Positions 43,029-53,082 of a stretch of DNA of 61,578 nt are shown here, piece by piece. The DNA lies in assembly GCA_022824865.1 (NCBI GenBank), contig JAJDZD010000049.1:1-61578 (forward strand), given 5' to 3'. The notes beneath the pieces were generated by a model. That model was given only the letters and a program-made list of their open reading frames with translations, had not been told where the DNA came from and searched no databases. Origin of the DNA: Chloroflexota bacterium. Lineage in GTDB: Bacteria; Chloroflexota; UBA11872. The first letter of the stretch is position 1, and each line of letters opens with the position of its first letter. The translations under genes were made by a program, and so were the position numbers.

Positions 43029-45281
43029 ATGATCACCCGGGTGTCCACCCTGAACCGTCGCCGCTTCCTGCGTGCCGCGCTGATTGCCGGCGGGCTGGCG
43101 CCAGCCGTGACAGGACGAATCGCATTGGGCGCCCAGCAAACGTTGCCGCCGAACGCGATCGAGACGGAGGACGGGGCGTACTTCCCGAGCGGAGACGGGA
43201 TCTCAGGCTTCTATGTACGGGACCAGGCGGGTGGGCCGAGATTCTGGTCGCTTTACGACGCCGCCGGCGGGCACTCGTGGTACGGCCCGCCCATCAGCCG
43301 GGTTTGGGAGGACTCGGCTCACTGGTATCAGCTCTTTGCGTGCGCGTTGTTCGTGCAAGTGAAGAACGGCGGTGGACCGAGGCTGGCGCCGATGGTCGAG
43401 ATGATCGTCAGCGGGCCGCGGGTGTCCAGCAGCTTTTCGAACGCCACCAAGCTTGAGTTCGACGGCTGGCCCCGGCACGGCAGCGGGCCGCGTATACATC
43501 CGCCTATCCAGGCGTTTATCGACGGCCGCCCCCGGTTGCAGACGGGCGCGGCGCGCTCCGAGCCGCGCCGGGCCGTCGGCCACGTCCGCAACCTGTTTGC
43601 CAATGTTGGGCTGGAACAGGTCGGCGGACAGGTTCGATTGGGCGTCTTGGGCCAACGCTACCGCGCCTACTTTGCAGGCAAGCCCAGTCGGCTGCCGGCT
43701 GCGGCCACGGCGCCGGAGCGATTTGCCGTGGGCGCTCAGCCGGCAAGCGCTTCGGCGGGCAATCCGATCGGGGCCCTGGGCAGCGCCTCAGGCGACCTGG
43801 CCGGTCTGACGCAAGGCCTTGACCGCGGGTTTGGCTGCACGCTGGCGAGCGAAGAGGGCGCGGCCGCCGGGGTGTCCCACATGAACAGCCTTGGCCTGTC
43901 CTGGAGCCGCGAGCAATTCCTGTGGAACACCCTGCGGAGTTACAGCCCGCAAGCGTTGCCGACGATTGCCACCGACCGGAATTTCCGGGTTACCAAGGAG
44001 ATTATTGGGCTGCTCCAGTTCACACCAGCCTACGCGGGCGGGGGGCCATCCGACCCGGCCAAATACAACCCACCGCAGGGATTGCACTTGCCGGCCAGCC
44101 ATCCCCGGAATCACTTCGGGCAATTCGTCCGAGGCATCGTGGAGAGCCGCACGCCCTTGCCCGGGGGCCACTCGGCTTCAGGGCTGAACCCCATCAGCCG
44201 CTGGATTCCGTGGAACGAACCGGATATCTGCCGCCCGGGAATGCCGGGGTACGCCTGGGGCGGTCAGCCGCACGCACGCTGGGTCAACCGCACAGGCGGA
44301 TCCGGCCCGGCCGGCCCCGGCGAGCTAGACGAGGCGGGACGGCGAGAGCGGCTCTATCGGCTGGTACAGGTGGCCTATGACGCCATGGTCGCCTCCAACC
44401 CGAACGCGCGCCTGATTTTTCCCTCGCTGAGCCTAGTGGACACCAGTTGCGACAACTCCGACCGGCGGATGGCCTTCTGGGACGGATGGTCCGGATTCCT
44501 GGCCGGCCAGCGCAACCGCCGGGCGCTGGTGGACAACGGCTTTTTCTTTCACGACGTCTCACTGACGCTGCACAAGGAGCCGGAACGTGTCGCCGAGATC
44601 GTCGGCCGGTACCGCGAGGCGCTGGACAATCTCTCGGCAACGGTAGGCGAAACGGATCCGCTGGCCGGCAAGCGCAAGATCATCCTGATGGAACTGGGGT
44701 TGCAGGACGATCCCGGGCTGGGCGCTTATTTTGACGATGAGGACGTCGCGCACTTCACGATTCAGGCCGTGGCCAACGCCTTCGTTGCCGGCGCCGACGA
44801 GGTCGCGTTTCACAAGCTGGTGGACTACCCGCTATCCAGCCTGGCCGGCAAGGGTGCGCGAACGGCCGTGCGCTACATGTCGCACGTCACACGGCAACAT
44901 CCCGACCGGCGCAAGTGGCCAGACATCAGTGGCGAACGGGCGGCCAACGCGTACTTCGGACCGGTGCGCATCGACCTTCCAGGCCCGGGGTTCGTGACGA
45001 GTGTGATCTACAACCGCCAGCGCGAGCCTTTGGACATGACGCTCACGTTTAGCGTGACTGACTCTGCGCCCGACCCGGTGATCCACCTGGGCGACCACGC
45101 CGGCCGCGAGCGCAAGCTGGAACCAGGGGCCTATCGGCTAACCCTGGATCCGCCTCGAAGCACGTTCAACGCCTATGGCAAGAATTGGGCCTGGGTGGGC
45201 GGCGGCACGCACGTGGTCCGTTATTCGGACAGCGTGAGCCTGACGACGGACCCGGCGATTCCGGAGACCGTGGATTACTGA
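43029..45281 (+). CDS. Tat-exported glycoside hydrolase-like protein
   Basis: A 750-residue protein. The N-terminus N-R-R-R-F-L-R followed by A-A-L-I-A-G-G is a twin-arginine signal. Residues about 30-230 are a beta-rich module. The centre looks like a clan-A TIM barrel: W-I-P-W-N-E-P supplies a candidate acid/base E397, and I-I-L-M-E-L-G a candidate nucleophile E555, about 160 residues apart as in GH5/GH39-like enzymes. A beta-sandwich ending follows. The exact family and substrate cannot be named. ATG 43029 is preferred over GTG/ATG alternatives upstream because it places the twin arginines near the start. Confidence 0.7.
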   Translation: MITRVSTLNRRRFLRAALIAGGLAPAVTGRIALGAQQTLPPNAIETEDGAYFPSGDGISGFYVRDQAGGPRFWSLYDAAGGHSWYGPPISRVWEDSAHWYQLFACALFVQVKNGGGPRLAPMVEMIVSGPRVSSSFSNATKLEFDGWPRHGSGPRIHPPIQAFIDGRPRLQTGAARSEPRRAVGHVRNLFANVGLEQVGGQVRLGVLGQRYRAYFAGKPSRLPAAATAPERFAVGAQPASASAGNPIGALGSASGDLAGLTQGLDRGFGCTLASEEGAAAGVSHMNSLGLSWSREQFLWNTLRSYSPQALPTIATDRNFRVTKEIIGLLQFTPAYAGGGPSDPAKYNPPQGLHLPASHPRNHFGQFVRGIVESRTPLPGGHSASGLNPISRWIPWNEPDICRPGMPGYAWGGQPHARWVNRTGGSGPAGPGELDEAGRRERLYRLVQVAYDAMVASNPNARLIFPSLSLVDTSCDNSDRRMAFWDGWSGFLAGQRNRRALVDNGFFFHDVSLTLHKEPERVAEIVGRYREALDNLSATVGETDPLAGKRKIILMELGLQDDPGLGAYFDDEDVAHFTIQAVANAFVAGADEVAFHKLVDYPLSSLAGKGARTAVRYMSHVTRQHPDRRKWPDISGERAANAYFGPVRIDLPGPGFVTSVIYNRQREPLDMTLTFSVTDSAPDPVIHLGDHAGRERKLEPGAYRLTLDPPRSTFNAYGKNWAWVGGGTHVVRYSDSVSLTTDPAIPETVDY

Positions 45282-45400
45282 ACGATTCCTGCTCGGGCCT
45301 GAGTGGCCCACGCGGGGCAGTGCTTTCGGCACCGACCGAGCACACGGACGCGATTCGAGTCACGACCTCAGAGCCGGCCGCCCGGCGATACGCGATCGAA

Positions 45401-45772
45401 TCAGGCGCGGAAGGTGCGTTGGCGACCGCTGAAGCCTTCGCGGTCGGTGCGCTGGCCGCCGACGAGGCCGCGCCAGAGCCAGACGCGGCGGGGGGTGCCG
45501 GCGTCGTCGCGTTCAACGCGCACGCGCACACCGCGGCCCCACATGGCGTCGTCGCCATAAAGGCGGACGAGGGTGGCTTCAAGGTCGGCCCGCAACGCGC
45601 CGACGTCGTCCTCCGAGGTCACATCCACGGCATGACGGTGTTCGGGGTGATCGTAGAGCCCTCGGACGATCGGCTCAAGGTCGCGTTCGGCGGTCATGGG
45701 CAGTGGGGTCTCAGCCAGGATTGTGCCGGGAGGGATGGTAGCAAGGACGTCATAGGTGCCGTCGCTTAGCAT
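45401..45772 (-). CDS. hypothetical protein
   Basis: A 123-residue soluble, acidic protein starting M-L-S-D-G-T-Y-D-V-L-A-T with an arginine-rich end. The frame is open to 45949, but that extension runs antisense through the dehydrogenase gene and is serine/arginine-rich, so ATG 45772 is used. No family recognised. It is divergent from the Ldh_2-type gene with 46 bases between. Confidence 0.6.
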   Translation of the reverse strand: MLSDGTYDVLATIPPGTILAETPLPMTAERDLEPIVRGLYDHPEHRHAVDVTSEDDVGALRADLEATLVRLYGDDAMWGRGVRVRVERDDAGTPRRVWLWRGLVGGQRTDREGFSGRQRTFRA

Positions 45773-45818
45773 GGCTGCGTCCAGACGTGATCGGCGATGA
45801 GGGCAAAGGACGGGTCGC

Positions 45819-46871
45819 ATGTATGACGCCAACAAGCTCCGCGTGCCGGTTGACGTGCTGACGGCGTTCACGCGCGATCTGCTGGAGCGGCACGGGATGT
45901 CGCCGGAGCACGCGGAGATTATGACCGCGAACCTGGTAGAAGCGGACATGCGGGGCGTGACCTCGCACGGTCATTGGCTGCTGCGGCGTTACTCGGGCTT
46001 GCTGGACGAGGGCGAAATGAACCCGCGGCCCAACGTCCGCGTGGTTCGCGAGACGGCGGCGACGGTTCTTGTGGACGGGGATTCGGCGCCGGGCCACGTG
46101 GCGGGCGCGCTGACGATGCGTGCCGTGATCGAGAAGGCCCGCGAGGCGGGCGCGGCGACCGGCATCACGCGCCGCAGCCGGCACTTCGGCGCGGCGGCGC
46201 ACTTTGCCCTGATGGCGGTTCCGCACGACATGGTGGGATTCGCGACCACGAACGCTGGACCAACGATGTTCGCGTTCGGGGGCCGCGAACGGGTAGTGGG
46301 CAACAACCCGATTGCCTACGCCATTCCGGCAGGAAGCAAGCGGCCGTTGGTGCTGGACATGGCAATGTCGATGTCGGCCAACAGCCGCATCGCCATCTTC
46401 GAGCGACTGGGCCAGCAGATTCCGGAGGGCTGGGCGCTGGACAATCGGGGACTGCCCACCACCGACCCGAAGGCGTTTGCCGACAACGGGGCCGGCGCTC
46501 CGATTGGCGGCCCGAAGGGCATTGGGCTGGCCCAGATTGTGGACGCGATGACGGGCGTTCTCTCGGGGTCCGCCTACGCGAAATCCGTGGGCCGGGCGGA
46601 GGGCGACGAAGGCGCCATCTCGCACATGTTCCAGGCCACGGACATTGCGGCGTTTATGCCGGTGGAGACGTTCAAGGCGCGCATGGACGCGCAGATCGAG
46701 GAGTTTCACAGCTCGGCCGCGGCCGAGGGCGTGCGTGAACTGGTCGTGGCGGGCGAGATGGAGTGGCGCGCCTACGACGAGGCCAAAGCCGATGGGGTGG
46801 CGTTACTGGAACCGATCATCGCCGACCTCAACGAGGTGGCGGCGCAGAAAGGCGCACCAACCCGGCTCTAG
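45819..46871 (+). CDS. malate/L-lactate (Ldh_2 family) dehydrogenase
   Basis: A 350-residue NAD(P)-dependent oxidoreductase of the Ldh_2 family (malate/ureidoglycolate/sulfolactate dehydrogenases). Hallmarks are A-D-M-R-G-V-T-S-H-G (about 42-51, with the catalytic His), S-R-H-F-G-A-A (about 115-121) and V-V-G-N-N-P-I-A-Y-A-I-P (about 160-171). It interconverts a 2-hydroxy acid and its 2-oxo acid. The specific acid is not evident. AGGACGGG precedes the ATG at a good distance. Confidence 0.88.
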   Translation: MYDANKLRVPVDVLTAFTRDLLERHGMSPEHAEIMTANLVEADMRGVTSHGHWLLRRYSGLLDEGEMNPRPNVRVVRETAATVLVDGDSAPGHVAGALTMRAVIEKAREAGAATGITRRSRHFGAAAHFALMAVPHDMVGFATTNAGPTMFAFGGRERVVGNNPIAYAIPAGSKRPLVLDMAMSMSANSRIAIFERLGQQIPEGWALDNRGLPTTDPKAFADNGAGAPIGGPKGIGLAQIVDAMTGVLSGSAYAKSVGRAEGDEGAISHMFQATDIAAFMPVETFKARMDAQIEEFHSSAAAEGVRELVVAGEMEWRAYDEAKADGVALLEPIIADLNEVAAQKGAPTRL

Positions 46872-46883
46872 CCGCGCCACTGC

Positions 46884-47771
46884 CTAGGCTACGGGAACGG
46901 GTTCAGGCTCCGGCTCGTAGGCCTCGATGAGTTCGATGACCTGGCGGGTGACGCGAGCCGGGGTGGACGCGCCGGCGGTGACGCCGACGCGCATACCGGG
47001 CTTGAACCAGGACAGATCGACATCGGCCGCGCTGTCCACCAGGTAAGCCGGGGTCTGCTTGACGTTTTGCACGACCTCCACGAGCCGGTGGGAGTTTGAA
47101 CTTCGGTCACTGCCAACCACGACCACCAGGTCGCAGACGTCGGCCGCCTGCACGGCAGCTTCCTGCCGGTCCTGGGTCGCCAGGCAGATGTCGTTGTGGA
47201 CCTCGACGTGGGGGTACCTGGCGACCACGGCGTCGATCACGTCCTGCGTGTCCCAAATGCTGAGGGTGGTTTGAGTGGTGACGGCCAGCCGGTCGTTCTG
47301 CAGATCCAGCCTGGCGACATCTTCCACCGTGCTGACCAGGTGCACGTGGCCGGGAGCCTCGCCGATGGCGCCGTCGGGTTCGGGGTGTCCCTGTTTGCCC
47401 ACGTAGATGATCTCGTAGCCGCGGGATACCAGGTCGATGATCAGGTCGTGGGTGATGTAGACGTCGGAGCAGGTGGCGTCGATGACGGTCAGGCCCTTGT
47501 CGATGGCTCGCTGCTTGACGGCGGGCGAGACGCCGTGGGCGGTGAGGATGACGGTGCCGTGCTGGATCTGCTCCAGACCGGCCATGCGGTCGTCGAAGTC
47601 GACAAGCTGGACGCCGTTCTCGGCCAGTTCGTTGACGACGTGGGCGTTGTGGACCAAGTAGCCCAGCATGTACACGGGTCCCTGGTGCTGCGCCCCGGCC
47701 TCGTTGGCGAGTCGGATCGCATCAACCACGCCGTGGCAGAACCCGCGGGGCGTAATGCGTAGAACGTTCAT
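46884..47771 (-). CDS. ispH: 4-hydroxy-3-methylbut-2-enyl diphosphate reductase
   Basis: A 295-residue IspH/LytB, the last enzyme of the MEP isoprenoid pathway, reducing HMBPP to IPP and DMAPP. The three cluster cysteines are C12 (R-G-F-C-H-G), C101 (D-A-T-C-S-D) and C196 (D-I-C-L-A-T). H41 and H79 and the S-S-N-S substrate loop near 228 are present, as is the catalytic region T-Q-T-T-L-S. It is convergent with the Ldh_2 gene (12 bases between). It supplies isoprenoid precursors, relevant if the sterol methyltransferase in this window acts on self-made sterols. Confidence 0.95.
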   Translation of the reverse strand: MNVLRITPRGFCHGVVDAIRLANEAGAQHQGPVYMLGYLVHNAHVVNELAENGVQLVDFDDRMAGLEQIQHGTVILTAHGVSPAVKQRAIDKGLTVIDATCSDVYITHDLIIDLVSRGYEIIYVGKQGHPEPDGAIGEAPGHVHLVSTVEDVARLDLQNDRLAVTTQTTLSIWDTQDVIDAVVARYPHVEVHNDICLATQDRQEAAVQAADVCDLVVVVGSDRSSNSHRLVEVVQNVKQTPAYLVDSAADVDLSWFKPGMRVGVTAGASTPARVTRQVIELIEAYEPEPEPVPVA

Positions 47772-47836
47772 CGAGTAGTCAGACCGTCATCGGGCGAGGC
47801 GGCTGATACAAGAATTGCACAACTGCGGGCTGCGCG

Positions 47837-49870
47837 TTAGCCCTCAGCCAGCAACGTTCGAACGACTTCAGGATCTGCCGTTGGAAGCTTGCAGACGAAG
47901 CCGTGGCAGACGAAGGCGGCGGAGTGGCCGTCAAGCGGCTGGCGGCCCTGGAGCAGCGGGATTTCAGTTTCCGCTTCGCTGGTTGTTGCGGCTACGACGG
48001 CACGGGGCCGATAGGTTTCCCGAACGACGGCCAGCAGATCGTCTCGTTCCGATGCATCGCCAACCACCGCGATTCCAGCAGGCTCGCCCACGAGAAAGTC
48101 GGCGGCGCTGAACCACTGGGCAAAGGCCGTGGGGTAACTGGTTGCGCCGGGGCCAACCTCGGTCAGCGCCCGCTCGGCGGCTTCCAGGTAGCGGGCCTCC
48201 CCGGTGAGCGCATGCATGCGGCCCAGTACGGTGACCGCCATCGAGCCTCCGGAGGGCGTGGCGTTGTCCTGGACGTTCTTGGGGCGGGTGACGAGTTGCT
48301 CATGGTCGTTGCTGGTGTCGAAGAAGCCGCCCTCGGGATCCGGGAAGTGCTGGAGCATGGCGTCGGCGAGACCGCGAGCCGCGTCGAACCAGCGCTCGTC
48401 AAAGGTGGTCTGGTAGAGCTCCAGCAGGCCTTCGGCCAGGCAGGCGTAGTCCTCCAGGTAGGCGTTGAAGCGGGCGCGGCCGTCCTTCCAGGTGCGCCAG
48501 AGGCGGTTGCCGCCGCGCCACAGTTCGCTGCAGCAGAACTCGGCGGCGGCCGTGGCGGTTGCCTCGTAGTCGTCGCGGCCCAGGGCGCGGGCGGCCTCGG
48601 CGAAGGCCGCGATCATGAGGCCGTTCCAGGCGGTGATGATCTTGTCGTCGAGGCCCGGGCGGATTCGGCCGGCACGGCGTTCGAACAGGCGCGGGAGCGC
48701 ACGGTCTGCGGCGGCCTGAATATCGGGAGGTTTCGCGTCGTGCTGATAGGCCAACACGTCCAGGTCCTTGAGCCGGCGGAGGACGTTGACGCCTTCCCAG
48801 TTGCCGCGAGCGGAGACGTCATAGGCGTCGGCCACCAGGTCGGCGTCGTCGCCCAGGACGTCGCGAACCTCGTCCAGCGACCAGACGTAGAACTTGCCCT
48901 CCTCGCCCTCGGAGTCAGCATCCAATGTGCTGTAGAAGCCTCCCTGAGGATTGGTCATTTCCCGCACAACCCAGTCCAGCGTCTCCTCGACGACGCGGCG
49001 GTGGGCCGCGTCGCCGCCGATCTGCCAGGCGTGCAGGTACACGCGGGCGAGCTGGCTGTTGTCGTAGAGCATTTTCTCGAAGTGGGGCACGTGCCAGGCC
49101 GCGTCCACGCTGTAGCGGTGGAAGCCGCCGCCCACGTGGTCGTAGATTCCGCCGCGGGCCATGCGGTGCAGGGCACGGTCGGCAATCTCCAGCAGCAGGC
49201 CCTCGCCGGTGGCCAGGTGGCGACGCAAGAGGAACTCGATAGCCATGGCCTGCGGGAACTTGGGCGCCTGGCCCCAGCCGCCGTGGGTGCGGTCCTCGCT
49301 GCCGGCCAGGGCCTGCGAGGCGCGGCGCAGATCGTCGTCGGCGACCGGCGCGGCTGGGAGGTCGAGACTGTCAGCCGCCTGGATCGCTTGGGTGAGCCGG
49401 CCAGCGCCCGACTCCAACTCGTCGCGTCGGTTCATCCAGGCGTCGTTTACCGCTGCGAGCACCTGGCGGAAGGACGGCATGCCGTGGCGGGGTTCGGGCG
49501 GGAAGTAGGTACCGCCGTGGAAGGGCTTGCCCTCCGGCGTCATGAACACCGACATCGGCCAGCCGCCGTGGCGGGTGAGCAACTGAACCGCCGACATGTA
49601 TATCTGGTCCACATCTGGGCGCTCTTCGCGATCGACCTTGACGGAAACGAAGTGCTCGTTGAGAACCTCGGCAGTCTGCTCGTCTTCGAACGACTCGCGC
49701 TCCATCACGTGACACCAGTGACAGGCGGCGTAGCCCACGCTGAGGAAGATGGGCTTTCCGCTGGCCCGCGACGCGGCGAAAGCCTCGTCGCCCCACGGAT
49801 ACCAGTCCACGGGGTTGTGCTGGTGCTGGAGCAGGTAGGGGCTGGACTCGGCGGCGAGGCGGTTGGGCAT
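47837..49870 (-). CDS. thioredoxin domain-containing protein, YyaL/SSP411 type
   Basis: A 677-residue protein with an N-terminal DUF255 thioredoxin-like domain ([15 protein letters not shown] at 9-23, C50-H-W-C53 as the CxxC, D-R-E-E-R-P-D near 78) and an alpha/alpha barrel like N-acylglucosamine epimerases (A-W-N-G-L-M-I near 410). This is the highly conserved YyaL family, also present in animals as SPATA20. Its substrate is unknown. It lies upstream of ispH on the same strand with 65 bases between. Confidence 0.92.
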   Translation of the reverse strand: MPNRLAAESSPYLLQHQHNPVDWYPWGDEAFAASRASGKPIFLSVGYAACHWCHVMERESFEDEQTAEVLNEHFVSVKVDREERPDVDQIYMSAVQLLTRHGGWPMSVFMTPEGKPFHGGTYFPPEPRHGMPSFRQVLAAVNDAWMNRRDELESGAGRLTQAIQAADSLDLPAAPVADDDLRRASQALAGSEDRTHGGWGQAPKFPQAMAIEFLLRRHLATGEGLLLEIADRALHRMARGGIYDHVGGGFHRYSVDAAWHVPHFEKMLYDNSQLARVYLHAWQIGGDAAHRRVVEETLDWVVREMTNPQGGFYSTLDADSEGEEGKFYVWSLDEVRDVLGDDADLVADAYDVSARGNWEGVNVLRRLKDLDVLAYQHDAKPPDIQAAADRALPRLFERRAGRIRPGLDDKIITAWNGLMIAAFAEAARALGRDDYEATATAAAEFCCSELWRGGNRLWRTWKDGRARFNAYLEDYACLAEGLLELYQTTFDERWFDAARGLADAMLQHFPDPEGGFFDTSNDHEQLVTRPKNVQDNATPSGGSMAVTVLGRMHALTGEARYLEAAERALTEVGPGATSYPTAFAQWFSAADFLVGEPAGIAVVGDASERDDLLAVVRETYRPRAVVAATTSEAETEIPLLQGRQPLDGHSAAFVCHGFVCKLPTADPEVVRTLLAEG

Positions 49871-49968
49871 CAGGTCACGACCGTGTATTGCGTCAAGTCT
49901 TCAATTGTGAGGGCCATACAGGCTGCCGCCAACGCTTGCCCGGGGCAGGACTGCCGGGACATCCAAGG

Positions 49969-50787
49969 CTAGACCAGATCCAGCAGTTGGTCGCGCAGGC
50001 GCACGGTTTCACTTAGCACGTCCTGGCCATCCAGCGATAGCCAGCCGACATGCACGACCTCCAGGGCAATGATCCCGGAATAGTTGGCCTCCTTGAGATC
50101 GCCCACGATCCGAGCAAAGTCGATCTCGCCGTCGTCGAAGCCCGTCTGCAACTTCCCCAGGGCCGCCTGGCGTGCGTGCCAGTGGGTGCCGTGCGGGTGC
50201 ATAACGGCTATCTGCTCGTAGGTCATGCCGTGAAAGACGAAGTGCGAGTGGTCCACAGTCAGAGAGAGCCCCGGCACTTCGTCCAGCATGCGCAGGGCGA
50301 GTTCGGGGCTCCACGTGACGCTCTCAACGTGTGGCTCGATGCGCAGCTGAACCCCGCGCTCGGCTGCATGTTCTGCGAGCGGAACGAGCTGATCACGGCC
50401 GCGCGCGAAGGCGGTTTCGGCGTCCAGGCCGGGCCAGTACTTGCCGGGGCTGAGGGTAATACCGTCGAGCCCGACTTCGGCGGCAAAGTCGATCCAGCCC
50501 GCGTAGACCTGGCGCTGGTGGACGTACTCCACCTCGTCCGGGGTATTGGTGATGTGCTTGTCGGTGGACTGGGGAAAGGCGTCGTAGAAGCGCATGCCGT
50601 GGCGCTCGCCGACGGCGCGGACGCGTTCCGCTTCGCGTTCGGGATTCGCGCCCACTACATCGGGATCCAGGTCGGCGCCGTTGCCCAGGTCGATGACGGA
50701 AATGCCAAGCGCACGCCACACGCGAACCGCCTCTTCCAGCTTCAGATGCGGGGTGGAAAAGATGTGGCCGCCGAGTTCGATGGGCAT
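49969..50787 (-). CDS. sugar phosphate isomerase/epimerase-like TIM barrel
   Basis: A 272-residue xylose-isomerase-like (AP endonuclease 2 superfamily) protein. Metal-site patterns are present: I-T-L-S-P-G-K-Y-W near 116, R-I-E-P-H-V-E-S near 151 (Glu ligand), T-V-D-H-S-H near 176-181 (Asp and His) and I-A-L-E-V-V near 245. Such proteins epimerise or isomerise keto sugars or inositols. The exact substrate is unknown. Confidence 0.82.
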   Translation of the reverse strand: MPIELGGHIFSTPHLKLEEAVRVWRALGISVIDLGNGADLDPDVVGANPEREAERVRAVGERHGMRFYDAFPQSTDKHITNTPDEVEYVHQRQVYAGWIDFAAEVGLDGITLSPGKYWPGLDAETAFARGRDQLVPLAEHAAERGVQLRIEPHVESVTWSPELALRMLDEVPGLSLTVDHSHFVFHGMTYEQIAVMHPHGTHWHARQAALGKLQTGFDDGEIDFARIVGDLKEANYSGIIALEVVHVGWLSLDGQDVLSETVRLRDQLLDLV

Positions 50788-50947
50788 GGGTAGATTCCAG
50801 GGACCGAGTCTCGGCAGTACAACCAGCGGCGTACCGCTGTGTCAACTGTCGGGAACTCCGTGCTCAAGCTCGTCTCGCTGGATCTCGGGGTACATTGCCG
50901 AGTTTCAACATCTACGCTCCCTCCGAATCGTCCGCCTGAGGGCAGTG

Positions 50948-52930
50948 TCAGCTCCGGGGGGCTGCCCCCAGTTCGCGTTCGAGTTCCGCGAGCCACGCAC
51001 TCACCGTGGGCTCGTCCACCCAGCGCACGGGTCGCGTTCGACTTTCCGCCAGGGCCTGCGCCGCCTGCTCGCGGTTACCCAGCGCGAGTTCGGCCGCCGC
51101 GAGTCCCACCCACGGGTCTGCACTGCTGGCCACGTAGGAGATGGCCTGATACCTGATCGTTTGCCGGAAGTCCTCGCGGGCCAGTTCGGCCATTCCAAGA
51201 CCCATGAGTACCTGGCCCCGCCAGTAGTAGGCCTGCGGTTTGGGATCGCCCAACCGCACTGCCTCGGCGAACGATTCCAGCCCCTGACCAAGTTGACCTT
51301 CCTCAACGAGCATGAGTCCCTTGGCCGCGTGGGCGGCTGCCCAGGTTGGGCGACGTTTTATGGCGTGTTCGATGTCGGCCCACGCGGACGATCGGTCGCC
51401 CAACCGGCGGTAGACCAGAGCCCGAAAGAACGAGGCCTGTTCGTTCAGAAAGAAGCCTTCAATGCTTGCCGTCAGCGGAACCAGCGCTTCATTCAGACGA
51501 CCGAGCTGGGCCAGTGCAATGCCCTGAATCATCTCGGCCTCATGAGGTGAAGCCGGAGCCCATTGCGCCGCACGACGGGCTACATCGAGCGCTTCTTGGG
51601 CATAGCCGAATTGCAAGAGCGAACGAGCGGCCCTGCGGAGCGCCACGCCGTCCTCCGACGACACATAGTTGCGTCGAATCGTGGCGATCTCTTCGTGCGC
51701 GTGCTCCGGACAGCCTGCTATTCGATACAGACTGATTTTGTATACGGGGACACTCACTTGGGTTGGATCGAGTTCCAACGAACGTTGATAGTCAGCTAAC
51801 GCGTGTTCCGGATCGCCCAACAGCACGCGCCTGGATCCCCGCGACAGGTGCGACTCGGCTCGTTCGACTCGATCCGAAAGGAAGCCCGGCCGTCTGAGGT
51901 GCGCCGTCAGCCATTCGACCCCGGCCGTCCTGCGCTCCTGTTGCTCCGTCGTATACCACTCGGCGGCAAACGCCCGCACACGCTCGGTTGAGCATCCGCT
52001 CGGCAGAGGCACCGGCGCCAGTTCGCCGACGCGCCCGATGGATGTGACGCCGATGAAGATAGCCAGGCCGGCCACCGCGCCGCCGCGCGTGAAGCGGGCC
52101 GGAAACGAGCCGTACCAGCGCCGGTAGTCCAGCACGAGCACCGTAACGAGCACCGCGGCGAACGCCGCGCCGATGATGACCAGCAGGGGCCCGTCGCTCA
52201 GACGGGTCAGGCCGCCGACGATCACGGCCGCCGCGATGAATCCGGCGGTGACCAGCTGATCCACCCGCCGGTCGCGTTCCGGCAAGCTGGCTCTGGGCTT
52301 CAGAACTCCCCGCAGCGGGCCGATGCGAGTTCGGTTCCTCAGGGGCCTGCGATACGGGCGTTCCTGGGCGCGCGTCTCGGCATCTCGCTGCGTTTGCTCT
52401 CGGACGAGGGCCGCCTGGGCTTCGAGAGCTTCCGCAGACAGGCGCGTTTCCGGAGGATCCGAAGTATCCGCGACCGCGGCTTCCACGGCTCGGCGTGTCT
52501 GGCGAAATCGGCGGACTCGGCGTTCGTCCCTGCGCCGTGCCTGTTCTTCATTCAGCGCGGGGCGCGCGCGGTCCGGCCGGGCTCCCAGCGTGGATGAGGG
52601 GGAACTCGGGTCCCACGACACATCGCCCGGAGACCCGCCCCAGCGGTACCCCGACCGCGGACCGGAGGCGCTGCGGCGGGGCGGATCCTGATTCGGCCGT
52701 CCAGGCTCCACGTCCGCGCGCGACTGCTGAGGGTGGAGTTCCGTCTGCCCGCTGGTTGCCCCTGACGACCGTTGCGATCGCTGCGGTTTCCCTGGCGGCA
52801 TCTCCGGCTGCGCTCCGCCAGCCGGCCCCGAGTGCCTGATCTGTCGCAGGTCAACTCCCTGATCGCTGACCGGCCGGCCGGTGGCCATTGCGATGAGCGC
52901 GCCGAAGACACGACGGGCCAGTGGCTTCAC
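50948..52930 (-). CDS. TPR-containing membrane protein, tandem copy 1
   Basis: A 660-residue protein. The N-terminus M-K-P-L-A-R-R-V-F-G-A-L-I is followed by a long disordered, arginine/proline-rich region (about 30-205). Three hydrophobic helices follow (about 228-245, 250-270, 285-302), then an outer segment with paired cysteines and about eight tetratricopeptide-like helices (for example L-G-D-P-E-H-A-L-A-D-Y-Q-R-S-L-E-L-D-P near 380). It is a paralogue of the protein encoded just upstream at 53083. TPRs mediate protein contacts; partner unknown. Confidence 0.78.
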   Translation of the reverse strand: MKPLARRVFGALIAMATGRPVSDQGVDLRQIRHSGPAGGAQPEMPPGKPQRSQRSSGATSGQTELHPQQSRADVEPGRPNQDPPRRSASGPRSGYRWGGSPGDVSWDPSSPSSTLGARPDRARPALNEEQARRRDERRVRRFRQTRRAVEAAVADTSDPPETRLSAEALEAQAALVREQTQRDAETRAQERPYRRPLRNRTRIGPLRGVLKPRASLPERDRRVDQLVTAGFIAAAVIVGGLTRLSDGPLLVIIGAAFAAVLVTVLVLDYRRWYGSFPARFTRGGAVAGLAIFIGVTSIGRVGELAPVPLPSGCSTERVRAFAAEWYTTEQQERRTAGVEWLTAHLRRPGFLSDRVERAESHLSRGSRRVLLGDPEHALADYQRSLELDPTQVSVPVYKISLYRIAGCPEHAHEEIATIRRNYVSSEDGVALRRAARSLLQFGYAQEALDVARRAAQWAPASPHEAEMIQGIALAQLGRLNEALVPLTASIEGFFLNEQASFFRALVYRRLGDRSSAWADIEHAIKRRPTWAAAHAAKGLMLVEEGQLGQGLESFAEAVRLGDPKPQAYYWRGQVLMGLGMAELAREDFRQTIRYQAISYVASSADPWVGLAAAELALGNREQAAQALAESRTRPVRWVDEPTVSAWLAELERELGAAPRS

Positions 52931-53082
52931 CAGTCACCAACCACACTCTTGCCGAGTGCGCTCAATGTATCCGCTGAGAACGATGAATACGGAGGACGCC
53001 GACAGGATGTCCACTGGATTCCAGGCGAATCCAACTGCGGTCGGCAGACGGTTCAACTAAATCGGGCGGCGAAGCGGGCTGG

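Noticed and set aside
47903..49972. 689-codon plus-strand frame opposite the YyaL-type gene
   Set aside because: Val/Gly/Ala-rich antisense shadow; the minus-strand gene has a complete family match.
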